Below are positions 28,270-37,759 of a DNA stretch of 64,000 nucleotides, one piece after another. The DNA lies in assembly GCA_029834535.1 (NCBI GenBank), contig JAQMWT010000682.1, positions 62,001 to 126,000 on the forward strand, written 5' to 3'. Under the pieces are notes generated by a model. That model made no database searches. It was not told the DNA's origin and saw only the letters and a program-made list of their open reading frames with translations. Each line of letters opens with the position of its first letter. Positions within the stretch are counted from its first letter, which is position 1. This DNA comes from Chrysophaeum taylorii. Taxonomy: Eukaryota; Sar; Pelagophyceae; Pelagomonadales; Pelagomonadaceae. Position numbers and translations under genes: made by a program.

Positions 28270-30768
28270 CTACTTGGGTGGTGGTGGTGGTGGTGATTGC
28301 GTGTTTTTCTTGGCGATGCGGACGGAGACGGGGAACTGGAAGTCGGGGTTGGGGACGAACTCCTCCCCGACAAAAGTATAGGAGAGGAGGTGGGTCTTCA
28401 TCCACTCCCGGAGGGCCCCGCGGAGGTGGGGCTTGAGCTTGTCGACGGCGTCGCGGAACATGTCGTTGGTGACGATGACGCCCGCGTGGCGGCGGGCGTA
28501 TTCGATCTGGTAGCTGTCGTCGTAGTCTTGGGAGGGGGTCGCGACGAGGATTCCGCTGCGCTCGAGGGACTGGAGGTAGGGCACGTCGTCGGGGAGCTCC
28601 TGGAGCTTGGCTTGCTTGATGCCGAGCTCGTGGGCGCGGCGTTTGGCCGCGACCTTCTCCGAGTCGATCAGGTACTCGGGGAGGAAGATGGCAAAGCGGC
28701 AGCGTCGCTCGAACCGGCGGTCGAGGTAGTCCATCGTCGCCGCGATCCCTCGGGTCGAGAAGACGCCCTTGGCGCCGAAGCGCATCGCGACGTTGGCGGC
28801 GTCGATCACGAACAACAGCTTGGGACCGCCGGCGTTGTTGTTCTTGTTGTTGTCTTCCCGGGGGGCGTCGGTTGGCGCATGGACGGCGGCGAAGGCTTGC
28901 GGCGGGAGCGGCGTCATCGCGCTCAGAATAACCCCCGCCGTCGCCGGCGCGCCGGAAACGGCTCGTCTCGGACGGGGGTTGCCGGTCCTGTTTTGGGGGG
29001 GGCGTCGTCGCCGCCGACGCCCGGGGGCCGCGTCCTCGAGCGCGTCTTTCTCCTCCGACGAAACTACTTCTTCTTCCTCCTCCTCTTCTTCTTCGGAGGA
29101 AGACGAGGAAGACGCGGGCTTGGCCTCCTCGACGATCGACTCCGAGGAGTCGGTCTCTTCGCGGATGTCCAGCGCCTTGAGCACCGAGGAGAGGGGTTTC
29201 TGGTTGAGGGGCGCGAAGCGCGCCTCCGAATCGACGCCGCCGCGGCGCCGCGACGAGGAGGCGGGACGCGCGAGGAGGCGCTGGTCGCGGACCAGATCTT
29301 CGGCGAGCGCGAGGCACCGGGCCGCCCGCTCGGCCGCCGCCTCGTCGTCGTCGTCGTCCTCCGGCCGTCGACCGTCCGACGGCACCGGCAAGACGCCGGC
29401 GCAGGCGTCGTCGTCGTCGAGCGCGAGCCCCGCCGCCTCGGAACAACCGCCGTCGTCGTCGTCGAGGCCGTTCAGGAAGCCGCAGAGCGCGGCGGCCGCG
29501 TTCCCTCCAGCGTCGCGGAGGACGAGCGGTCGGAGGTCGCGCGCCGCCAAGGTCAGGAAGGCGAGGACCGCCGACGCAGAAACGCGTCGCGGAAGCCGCG
29601 CGCACGCTGCCGCGATCGAGACGACAGCGTCGGTCGCGGCCCCCACGACCTCCGGGGCCTCGTCGGACGCCTTGGCCGCCCGCGCGGCGAGGATCGCCGT
29701 GAGCGTCGCGCGCAGACACGCGCGGCGCGCCGACCGCGGCCTCGACGGCGGAGCCGTCGCGTCGAGGGCCGAGAGACAATCGACGGCTCTGGAGGCGTGG
29801 CGCTCGATCGTCGCGCGGAGGCCGCCCGCGCCCGAGACGCGCGTGAAGCAGGCAGCCGCCAAAGTCGCCGCGTGGGTCTCGCAGTCGCCAAACTTGGTGG
29901 CCTGATCCTGCGCAGCCTTCTTTTTGCACCGCTCGGCGTGAGCCAGCAAGAGATCCCGGCCGCCCTCCCACGGCTCCTCCGCGATGGTCGCGCGCCGCGC
30001 CCAGTGGACCACTACGGCCGACTCGCCCCGCAGCGACGCGAGGGTCGCCAGCATGCCGGCCGCTCTGCCGCTCCGCGGCCGGAACCGCAACGCCCGCAGG
30101 TAGAGGGCCTCCGCCTTGGAGTTCGCGTCGCCGTACGTCTCCCGGTACCGCTCGAGGTCTCCGAGGGCCATCAAGAGCGCGTGCGCCGTCGCCGCAGCGC
30201 CCACCGCGACCGCCTTCTCGAGGACACCAGCGAACGCCTCGGTCGCGTCGGCAGCGTCGGCGAGGAGGCCGGAGGCGTCGCTCGTCTCGCGCCTTTTCAA
30301 CGCGCCCAGCGCTCCCTCGAGTCTCTTGTAGTGCGCGGCCCACGCCGCGCGCGCGTGCACCGCCCCCACCTCGTCGCCGCCCGCGCCTTCGAGGCTCGCC
30401 ACCGCGAGCCGCGCCCGCGCGTCCCGCACCCCCGAGCACAACCGCCGCCACGCCTCGCTTCCCGAATTCGATCGCAACGCGCGCTCGCCGCGCCGCGCGT
30501 ACCGTTCGAGCCGCTCGAGGTCCTCCGACGCGAGACACGTTCTCAAGGTCGCCTCGAGGGCCTGCGCGTCTCCTCCTTTTTGTTCCAGGGATCCCTCGTG
30601 CTGCCTCCTTTCGAGCCCGTACATCCTGGACGACATTTGGATCACCGACGGCTGCTGCCGGAAATCGTTGAACAAGGCCCCCATCGCCTTGGCGCGCGCC
30701 ACGCGGTCGATGGCCTCGAGCTCCGCCCGCTTTTCCACCTCCGCCTTCCTCTCCTCCAAGGACGACAT
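28270..30768 (-). CDS. SMG6/EST1-like TPR protein with C-terminal Regnase-type (Zc3h12a) NYN nuclease
   Basis: From the ATG at 30766-30768 the protein has 832 residues. Residues about 200-275 carry the EST1/SMG5-7 signature: a GD.xRYR motif, YLRALRFRPRSGRAAGMLATLAS, and a W.RRA segment like the SMG6 14-3-3-like TPR fold that recognises phospho-UPF1. The region 270-640 is Ala-rich helical and then low-complexity with acidic runs. Residues about 649-815 are a Zc3h12a-type NYN nuclease: FVIDAANVAMRFG, FSTRGI, ATPSQDYDDSY, VTNDMFRDAV, LLSYTFVGEEFVP, with the acidic active site intact. Such proteins cut mRNA in nonsense-mediated decay (SMG6) or inflammatory decay (Regnase). The combination is unusual. 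An in-frame GTG 3 nt upstream is not used. Confidence 0.78.
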   Translation of the reverse strand: MSSLEERKAEVEKRAELEAIDRVARAKAMGALFNDFRQQPSVIQMSSRMYGLERRQHEGSLEQKGGDAQALEATLRTCLASEDLERLERYARRGERALRSNSGSEAWRRLCSGVRDARARLAVASLEGAGGDEVGAVHARAAWAAHYKRLEGALGALKRRETSDASGLLADAADATEAFAGVLEKAVAVGAAATAHALLMALGDLERYRETYGDANSKAEALYLRALRFRPRSGRAAGMLATLASLRGESAVVVHWARRATIAEEPWEGGRDLLLAHAERCKKKAAQDQATKFGDCETHAATLAAACFTRVSGAGGLRATIERHASRAVDCLSALDATAPPSRPRSARRACLRATLTAILAARAAKASDEAPEVVGAATDAVVSIAAACARLPRRVSASAVLAFLTLAARDLRPLVLRDAGGNAAAALCGFLNGLDDDDGGCSEAAGLALDDDDACAGVLPVPSDGRRPEDDDDDEAAAERAARCLALAEDLVRDQRLLARPASSSRRRGGVDSEARFAPLNQKPLSSVLKALDIREETDSSESIVEEAKPASSSSSSEEEEEEEEEVVSSEEKDALEDAAPGRRRRRRPPQNRTGNPRPRRAVSGAPATAGVILSAMTPLPPQAFAAVHAPTDAPREDNNKNNNAGGPKLLFVIDAANVAMRFGAKGVFSTRGIAATMDYLDRRFERRCRFAIFLPEYLIDSEKVAAKRRAHELGIKQAKLQELPDDVPYLQSLERSGILVATPSQDYDDSYQIEYARRHAGVIVTNDMFRDAVDKLKPHLRGALREWMKTHLLSYTFVGEEFVPNPDFQFPVSVRIAKKNTQSPPPPPPK

Positions 30769-30895
30769 CACATCACATCACATCACGTACTCTCTGTCTA
30801 CTCCTGGTGGGAATTGTAGAAAAGGAAAGACAAAAAAAATGAAAGAAACAAATCAAAACTCAAGGCCTGGACAGGGAGCTGGCATTATTATTTAA

Positions 30896-31841
30896 CAAGT
30901 GCAGGCCAGTAAGTTCACCTAGTCCCAATCTCTAACCCCAGTAACTTCACCTGGTCCCAATAAGTTTTATATAAGTTCACCTGGTCACTAAGTTCACCTA
31001 GCTCACACCAACTCCTTTGAGCTCGTCGGTCTCGTCTCCGCCAATCTAAGCTGCTTTGATCCGCACGCGCCGCCAACCTTTTAGTTTACTCTAAAAACCC
31101 TTTACTCTAAAAACCCCAGTATGTTCACCTGGTCCCAGTTTCACCTGGTCACTCAGTTCACCTAGTCCCAATCTCAAACCCCAGTAAGTTCACGTGGTCC
31201 CAGTAAGTTCACCTATAGTGCGCGTGTAGACGCCGGGAGGGGGCTTATCGGTATTGCGCAGCACGTGTGGGGTAGGGTGGAGTCGTCGACCCAGATGAGT
31301 ATATCCTCGGGGATGCCGATCGACAGAGAGCCACGTAGAGCTGGACGTGGCAGAAGACGGGCTTGGGAAAGAGGACGCCGACCTCGCGGGGCGTCTGGCC
31401 CTGGCTCTTGTTGATCGTTTGGCGTAGGCGGGCCTTAAGGGATACAGGTTGGAGGAGCCTCGGTGACAACGACACGATCGATCATGTATCTGGTACCGTT
31501 GCAGTGGCCGTGCGACGGGTCGAGGTTGCGAAGACTTTAAGCTCGCGATCAAAGTCAGCGTGCCGTTGGTTGTCAGGGAGTTGAAAACTCTACTGTAAAG
31601 AGCGAGGCGTCGTCTTCCGACCCAGCCTAGTCAGCCGAAAAGAACTCCGACGCCTCGTCTACGGGAAAAAAAGGCCGCGGTCATGCGCGCGTTGTCAGCA
31701 TCGACAACATCGTTTCGACGGGGCGTGAGAATGGCGCGCTGAAAGAGCCGCCGCGGGTCGTGGAAATAGTCTGCGAGGTCGCCGTAGACGGCTTGGAGGA
31801 TCACTGTCTGGCTCTCGCGCCTACCTGATCCTTACTCTCGC

Positions 31842-31882
<41 letters not shown>

Positions 31883-31908
31883 ACAGCCAGCCAGACAGCC
31901 AGCCAGCC

Positions 31909-31965
<57 letters not shown>

Positions 31966-31986
31966 TCTGTCGATTAGTAGTTAAGA
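30896..31986 (-). mobile_element. Helitron-type short element, copy H4
   Basis: Minus orientation, 5' end CTTAACTACTAATCG at 31986 (one base changed) and 3' end GGCCTGCACTTG at 30896, 128 bp from the start of the SMG6/EST1-like gene. The helicase relic and AGGTGAACTTACTGG units are as in H1. The 5' repeat run has grown into long CAGC and CAGA arrays. Confidence 0.75.
31842..31962. repeat. CAGC/CAGA tetranucleotide array inside H4
   Basis: About 120 bp of GCCA units followed by GACA units, at the position where other copies hold short CTGT/TTGT runs. This is an expanded microsatellite within the element. Confidence 0.9.
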
Positions 31987-32455
31987 TAAGAAGACTGCTT
32001 TGACGACCAAATAAATCATCATCATCAGACGGCTTCGGTAGGGGGCCAACTTTTTTGTTTGACTTTGTTGTTGCGCAGCAGAACTCTGTGATGCCAACGC
32101 TAATCCGCGTGGAGCCGTTTGTTTGTTTGTTTGTTTGTTCGTTCGTTTGTTTGTTGTTAGCGTCCTGAGGAGACCTTTTGTTCTGTGTTTTTAAAGGTCG
32201 ACTGACTGCTAAGAGGGGTGCGTGCGTGTGCATGTAGGTATTGGTGTGTTGTCTGAGGATGTGCCTGAGGGACAGACACGTAGTCGGGCTTCTGTTCTGT
32301 GCCTGTCCGTCCCAATTTTTTGCGTCCCTATCCTATTATTGTTAAGTACCTAGGCATTATTATTATTAAAATACTTTTTACTAAAACCGTTGATGAATCT
32401 TTTTAGAGAGCACCACCTGTCCTGCCAGTGGGCGATGATAATGGCGTGAGACGAG
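31987..32455. other. Intergenic with R2-like remnant and GTTT run
   Basis: Between H4 and the PX gene. It holds a GTTT run (32119-32152) and an R2-like fragment at 32195-32275. No gene is seen. Confidence 0.5.
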
Positions 32456-32866
32456 ATGCTCCTGACCAACTACGCGCTCCTGGCCTTTCCCGTACGCGAG
32501 GTCCAGGTGGTGTCCTACGAGGAGCAGGAGACCGCCATTTGCTTCGTGATCAAGGTCCACCTCAACGACGGCGGCGGCAACTTTTTGCTTGTGCGAAGAC
32601 GATACTCGACGTTCCACAAACTCAAGACGACGGTCGACACGCTCCCCGTGCGCATCGATGCGACCTTTCCGGCCAAAACTTTCGTGCGCATGACGCGAGC
32701 GAGACCTCTTCTCCAGCGCCTCGCCGCCCTCGACCAATGGCTCGGTGCCGTCGTCTCGGCATGCAACGAAAATTTTGTCGGCCCAAACGTCCCGCGGTAT
32801 ATCGTCGACTTGAGAGCCCACACCCTCGCCTTTCTCGCGCTCTGCTCGCCGAGATTCGAAGTATGA
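32456..32866 (+). CDS. PX-domain phosphoinositide-binding protein
   Basis: A 136-residue protein almost all of which is a PX domain: strands at the start, FLLVRRRYSTFHKL (the RRYSxF motif that binds the phosphate of PtdIns3P), then FPAKTF and RPLLQRLAALDQWL. PX proteins are recruited to endosomal membranes. No other domain is present, so it may act as a small adaptor. It is convergent with the macro-domain gene, with a 215-bp gap. Confidence 0.85.
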   Translation: MLLTNYALLAFPVREVQVVSYEEQETAICFVIKVHLNDGGGNFLLVRRRYSTFHKLKTTVDTLPVRIDATFPAKTFVRMTRARPLLQRLAALDQWLGAVVSACNENFVGPNVPRYIVDLRAHTLAFLALCSPRFEV

Positions 32867-33081
32867 CACACCACCAGCGACGACAACATCCCAGCATTCA
32901 CTCCATCATCAAGGAGGAGGAGGAGGAGGAGGAGGAGGAGAAACACACAAGGTATTTTTTTTTTTTTCTTTCTTTCTTTCTTTCTTTCGATGGGCGGCTG
33001 ATGCAGCAATTGCTCATTCGTTCCGATGAACGTTATTATATGGAACCCCTGCGGGCCGTGGCGGTCGATGGGTTTATACTC

Positions 33082-33843
33082 CTAGCGCGCGTGGTACTTC
33101 CCATACTTCTCGGCCGCGCCGTTATCGTCGTCGTTATTATTGATGATCGCAGATGCGAGCATTTCTGCCGCCCGATCGGAGAGAACCGAAAAAGCCACAG
33201 TCCTACTACGAGGACCGTCTGCCGCGGACGCGAGCCACGCCCCCGCAGCTCGTGCGGCGGCCCGGGCGGCATCTGGAAGCGGCGCCCCCCTCGCGCCCGC
33301 CCCCAGGAGCGGGACCGCCAGAACGGACGCTGGCGCGTCCGCAAAGGCCGCGGCGAAGGCATTCCGGTACGCGGACGCGACGAGGCGGTCCCAATCGTTC
33401 CCCCAAAAAGGGGGGACGGCGTGGACGAGGCCAGCGGGAAAGAGAGTCGCGAGAGGACCCGCGGGCGTGCGGCGGGCTCCACCGGTCGGACAGCGCACGG
33501 GATACTCGAGGTCGTCGGAGATCGACGGAATCGCTTCGAGGATGCGCGCGAGCTCGGTGCCCCCGTATTCGGTCACCAATCCGTCGACGCTCTCGCACGG
33601 GTAGAGGGCGCGCTCTTCGACGCGCATCGTCTTGAGGAACCCCAGCGCCGCGGCCCCGAAGTTCGCACCCAAGGGTGTCGGCCCGCCGACGTTGAAGTAC
33701 GCGAACTGCGTCCCGCACAGCCGCTCGTTGGCGGACACCACCAACGCGTCGGCCCGCGGGGGCGGAGAGCTCACGATACACGGCGTCGTCCACACCTCTA
33801 CCTCGCAAAAACCGCGCCGCGCGCGGCCCGCGAGGGCCTGCAT
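33082..33843 (-). CDS. Macro-domain (ADP-ribose-binding-like) protein
   Basis: A 253-residue protein. ADALVVSANERL (residues 31-42) matches the first macro-domain strand and loop, GGP near 54-56 the next, and ILHAVPPFW-type IVHAVPPFW and VLAVPLLGAGARGAPLPDA the core of the fold. Macro domains bind ADP-ribose or remove it from proteins or nucleic acids. The exact substrate is unknown. There is no targeting signal. Confidence 0.75.
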   Translation of the reverse strand: MQALAGRARRGFCEVEVWTTPCIVSSPPPRADALVVSANERLCGTQFAYFNVGGPTPLGANFGAAALGFLKTMRVEERALYPCESVDGLVTEYGGTELARILEAIPSISDDLEYPVRCPTGGARRTPAGPLATLFPAGLVHAVPPFWGNDWDRLVASAYRNAFAAAFADAPASVLAVPLLGAGARGAPLPDAARAAARAAGAWLASAADGPRSRTVAFSVLSDRAAEMLASAIINNNDDDNGAAEKYGKYHAR

Positions 33844-33889
33844 CTCTGCTACCCTCGTGATGCTTACCCCTGATGATTGTTCAAGAAAC

Positions 33890-34850
33890 TAGAACGACGG
33901 AGACGGAGAATCATCGCCGTGTGGAGGAGATCCAACGAGCCCACGTGAACGAGGTAAGCAGCGACGGGAAGACGCCCCTGATCGTCGGTCGCGAGCCGGA
34001 AGTGGCGCATCAAGTCGCGCGGTAATGCTTGCCTCCTGCGCGTCGTGGAAGGATGATGGCGCGTCGGCCCTCATAATGGCGAGCATGGAAGTCCACACGG
34101 CTATTCATCGACCACGGCGCCGACGTTTGTCAGTCGGACGTCGTCGGGACCTCTCTGTTTATTATCTCGAGTCAATACATATTCTGACGTGGCTTGATGA
34201 TGCCAGGGAACCTTCGACTTAACGCGAGGCTCCGTCGCCCCGCGTGATCAGCCACGCGATTTCCGTTGGCCACCTCCTCAAGGCGGCGTCGACGGCGTGA
34301 AGTGACGGAATGGGCGCACGTACTCCTAAGATCAGGCAAGCACGGCGGTGGGGCGTCGTTGAGTCCAGCGCGCTTGGTTAGCGCGGTGCAGATTTTGCTG
34401 TGGCAGGAGGAAGCGAAGTTCAGCAACAAGTCTCTCTCCGGATGGGGTCCTGCAACCATCGCATGCGGAGGCTCTTCCAAGATCGCGCTACAGACCGCCG
34501 CGTGATTGCGGACTTTAGGGCGTGGACGCCGAGGTCGCTACCCTGCGGCTTGGCATGCCGTCTTTGGCCGTAGTGTGACATCGTGCAAAATCAAAGAGCC
34601 TTCTCCAACGCGCGCCGTCTCGCCCACCCACAACGGCGCCCGTGCCTTGGTCAGAAAACCGTCTTGCGAATGCTTGGCGGCCGCCGCCGCCGCCAAAGGG
34701 GGAAATTAATTAACTCCGTGCGCAAAGTTCATGACTGGAGCCAGAGCGCAAGATGCCTCTCTCCGCGCGACGCGAAGCGAGCACAGAAATCTCTGCTTTG
34801 TAGAACACGCCTGCGACGCTGACTAATTCACGCGTGAGAGTTTATCGCGC
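33890..34850 (+). pseudogene. Ankyrin-repeat gene relic
   Basis: Several ankyrin-like fragments on the plus strand, broken by frame changes and stops: HVNEVSSDGKTPLIVG (about 33936-33990), DDGASALIMASME (about 34048-34090), FIDHGADVCQSDVVGTSLFI (about 34105-34165), with the G-x-TPLI and HGAD hallmarks. The remainder to 34850 reads as decayed protein-like text. Ankyrin repeats bind other proteins. This copy is inactive. Confidence 0.5.
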
Positions 34851-34916
34851 TCTTCACAAACACGAGTTGCATGCACGACTTCTGGTCGCGCGTGCCACCC
34901 GTGCGTTGTTGCGCCG

Positions 34917-35288
34917 ATGCGCTCTACACTAAGTTTTTGCACTTCACACAACTTTCAATCGTGTAAACAAATAATTCGAAGTTCGAAAAACAATCACGCA
35001 ATTTTCTGGGAACGTGTTTTCCGATTCAGTCAGTTCTGCGACCAACGCCGACGAGACCGGACCATTCCCTTAGGGGTCAGCACGATTCGTGCCTTCCTCT
35101 TCCCGTTTAGAAGCAGCCAGCATTACGACAACACCATCGACAGGAGAATCAGGTCCATCGCGGACATCATTAGCGACGCCGCCGCTCGGCCACCGGTCGA
35201 TGAAAACGCGGTCCGCACAGCCGCTGGTTTTATTTTCGCTGGCGCTGTCGCTTCGGTCTTGATGGCTTTTTTTGCCAAAATATTTTAG
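34917..35288 (+). CDS. Hypothetical 123-aa protein with C-terminal membrane segment
   Basis: From the ATG at 34917 to a stop at 35288. The C-terminal part reads as protein-like: IRSIADIISDAAARPPVDEN and a hydrophobic helix FIFAGAVASVLMAFFAKIF. It may be the end of a broken membrane protein rather than a gene. Confidence 0.25.
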   Translation: MRSTLSFCTSHNFQSCKQIIRSSKNNHAIFWERVFRFSQFCDQRRRDRTIPLGVSTIRAFLFPFRSSQHYDNTIDRRIRSIADIISDAAARPPVDENAVRTAAGFIFAGAVASVLMAFFAKIF

Positions 35289-36009
35289 CTCATCAAGTGG
35301 TTTTCGACCGACCATCGTGTGTCTCGACGCGTGCTCGTCCGCGTCCGAGTGGTCGCCAACGGGCTTTGTGGCCGGCATCCGCGAGACGCGATCTCTCGTA
35401 TGGGCTGGGGTTCGACCCAAGCGGTTCGCTTGGCGCATCGATCGGCCTCGCGATGGGCATCTCGACCGCGACGCTCTGGTGGCTCGAGTTCAACGTCACG
35501 CTCGTGTCTCGTCTGCATCCAATTTTCTTTTTTGGAGTTTGGCGCCGGCTGTTGGATGTTCAATTTTTTTATTAAGGCCGGTCTTGTTGCGCCCAACGCG
35601 TCGTGCAACCCCAACGCTCTAACCGCCACGAGCAGTTTGGGTGAGAACGGAACTCGAGCTCGAGCGTGTCGATCAACTCGTTCAATATCCAGCTCGCTGC
35701 TCGAGCCTTTCTTTTTAATGTGCACTATACCTATGTCCACGGATGCAATTCCTATCCTCCTCCTCCTCCTCCTTTCGTGAGGGCTTTTGATCAACGAAGT
35801 CGTGGCCCTCAATGCTGATAAGTGGTGGACGACAGAAACAACAATGGATATTATTAAACTCTTGTCGCCCACGTAGCATACTATAGTAGGAGGGTAATAT
35901 TATTTGCTCGTAATAAGAACAACGGGACGACCACACAAGGCAAGCGCAGTTGGGCACCCAATCGTCTGTCAGTCAGTCAGTCAGCCAGCATACATAAAAA
36001 GTGCAAACA
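35289..36009. other. Possible remnant of a membrane-protein gene, then intergenic
   Basis: Just after, another frame reads LGASIGLAMGISTATLWWLE with hydrophobic character, ending in stops near 35575. The rest to 36009 holds only a CAGT run (35970-35990) and no clear gene. Confidence 0.3.
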
Positions 36010-37719
36010 TCAAGAAGAGAGGACGGTGATGGTCGCGTCCGCGGGGAGATGTTGATGTTGATTGTGATTGTCGTGGTCGCGAAGGGCGGCGAGGATGGTG
36101 GGGAGGCGGTCGGCGTTGACGTCGACGAAGGCGGTGGCGTTGTCGGCGGTCAAACGAACCTGTCCGAGCTTGCCCGAGCCGAGGGCCTTGCAGGCGCGAG
36201 TGACGAGAGTGCGGGTGAGGTCGGTGCCGTCGAAGCGAAGCGTGCGGTCGGAGCGCTTCGCGGTGAGGTGGGAGCGGGGTCTGAGGTCGGGGGGGTCCGA
36301 GGAGACGCGCGGCGAGAAGCCGGCGAGCGCGGCGAGGGCCTTCGGAAGGCGTAGCGGGTCGTCGTCGTCGTCGTCGTCGTTTAGGTAGTGGCGCTGGAAG
36401 GCGCGGGCGACGTCGTCGGGGACGGCGGCGGCCGCCTGGGAAGCTGCGGAGGCGGCCTCCCGGACGATGTCGTCGGGGGCCGGGAGGCGCGCCCTCTCCA
36501 TCGACGACGGCAAGCTGCCGAGAAGCTTGGCTTCGCCGGCCGAAGGATCGTAAAATAAAACAGACCGACCGCCGCCGGAGTCATCCTCGCGATTCGCGCG
36601 GCCCGCGCGGTGAGCGTAGAGATCGGCATCCACCGTCGCCTCGCGGCCCGCCTTGCGCGGGAGGCCGAGGTGCAGAACGAGGTCGACGGCGGGGAGATCG
36701 ATGCCGCGGGCGGCGAGATCGGTCGCGACGAGCGTGCGGGGCCGGTCGGAGGGCACGCGGAGACGCGCAATGACACGGCGGCGCGCCGCGGAGTCGACGT
36801 CGGCGTGGAGCGCTTCGACATCGTGATGCCAGAGCCTCTTGCGGAGCAGCGCTTCCAGGTCCTTGGCTTCGGATATCGATCTCACGAAAACGAGCGAGAG
36901 GCGGCGCTCGAAGAGCAGCAGATCAGCAGCCGCCGAGAACCACTCCGAGGCCACCACGGGCGCACACGAATGGGAAAGCGCGCGCTCGGCGTCGGCGTCG
37001 ACAAAACCCGCGTCGTGGCACACTTCCATCGTTCCGCGAGCGAACCTTCGGACGGCCTCGGTGATCGTCGCCGAGAACAGCACGAGTTGGTAGTCGTGGT
37101 CGAGCTCGTCCATGATGGCCCGCACCTCGGGCCGGTCGGACTCGTCGAGGATGGCGTCCGCCTCGTCGAAGACAAACGTCTCGAGGCGCTCTAGACTCAC
37201 GTCGCCGCGACCGACGAGGTCCGCGAGCCGGCCGGGCGTCGCCGCTACGACGTCGGCGCCGCCCTTTGACCGGAGGCCCGCGATGCTCCGGTCGATGGGG
37301 CATCCTCCGTAGACCGCCGCCGTCACGATTCCCGGAAAGTGCGCCGCCGCGCGCCGGAACTCGCCAGAGATTTGAGTCACGAGCTCCCTCGACGGCGCCA
37401 GCACGATCACCCGCGGGCACGCCGCGCGCCCCCGCTCCTTGCGCTGCGGTGCGAGCCGGGCGCACACGGGAAGCACGTACGCGAGCGTCTTGCCCGTCGC
37501 CGTCGGCGACTGCACGACGGCGTCCCGCCCCTCGCGCACGGGGGCCCACGCGGCGGCTTGCACGCCCGTCATCTCGCAGATTCCGCGTGCCGCGAGCTCC
37601 GAGACGAGCCCCGAGGGCAGCTCGCGCGACCACGACGTCTTTGTCCTCGTGGGGGTCCGCGTCGCGCTAAGCCCCGAAGCGACGACGACGACGACCAAGA
37701 CGACCAAGACGAAGAGCAT
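36010..37719 (-). CDS. DEAD-box RNA helicase with N-terminal signal (organelle-type)
   Basis: From the ATG at 37717-37719 the protein has 569 residues. A hydrophobic signal (MLFVLVVLVVVVVASG) precedes SATRTPT, which fits a secretory or complex-plastid leader. Helicase motifs: Q motif near TGVQAAAW, Walker A SPTATGKT, PSREL, TPGRL, DEAD in FVFDEADAIL, SAT, and the final HRAGRANR. The C-terminal region (about 430-560) resembles RNA-binding ends of DDX21/RH3-type helicases. It should unwind RNA in rRNA or intron processing. The carrier gene upstream on the same strand ends 40 bp before the start; a longer frame to 37854 runs into that gene and is not used. Confidence 0.85.
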   Translation of the reverse strand: MLFVLVVLVVVVVASGLSATRTPTRTKTSWSRELPSGLVSELAARGICEMTGVQAAAWAPVREGRDAVVQSPTATGKTLAYVLPVCARLAPQRKERGRAACPRVIVLAPSRELVTQISGEFRRAAAHFPGIVTAAVYGGCPIDRSIAGLRSKGGADVVAATPGRLADLVGRGDVSLERLETFVFDEADAILDESDRPEVRAIMDELDHDYQLVLFSATITEAVRRFARGTMEVCHDAGFVDADAERALSHSCAPVVASEWFSAAADLLLFERRLSLVFVRSISEAKDLEALLRKRLWHHDVEALHADVDSAARRRVIARLRVPSDRPRTLVATDLAARGIDLPAVDLVLHLGLPRKAGREATVDADLYAHRAGRANREDDSGGGRSVLFYDPSAGEAKLLGSLPSSMERARLPAPDDIVREAASAASQAAAAVPDDVARAFQRHYLNDDDDDDDPLRLPKALAALAGFSPRVSSDPPDLRPRSHLTAKRSDRTLRFDGTDLTRTLVTRACKALGSGKLGQVRLTADNATAFVDVNADRLPTILAALRDHDNHNQHQHLPADATITVLSS

Positions 37720-37759
37720 ATTATTGTTGTTATTCAACTCCCCCAGAAAGAGAGGGTTT

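Noticed and set aside
31842-31962. Regular short repeats as a CRISPR array
   Set aside because: Uninterrupted tetranucleotide units with no spacers, within a eukaryotic mobile element.
35400-35420. GGGGTTCGACCC as a tRNA T-arm
   Set aside because: No matching acceptor, D-arm or anticodon arm nearby; the stretch fits decayed coding text.
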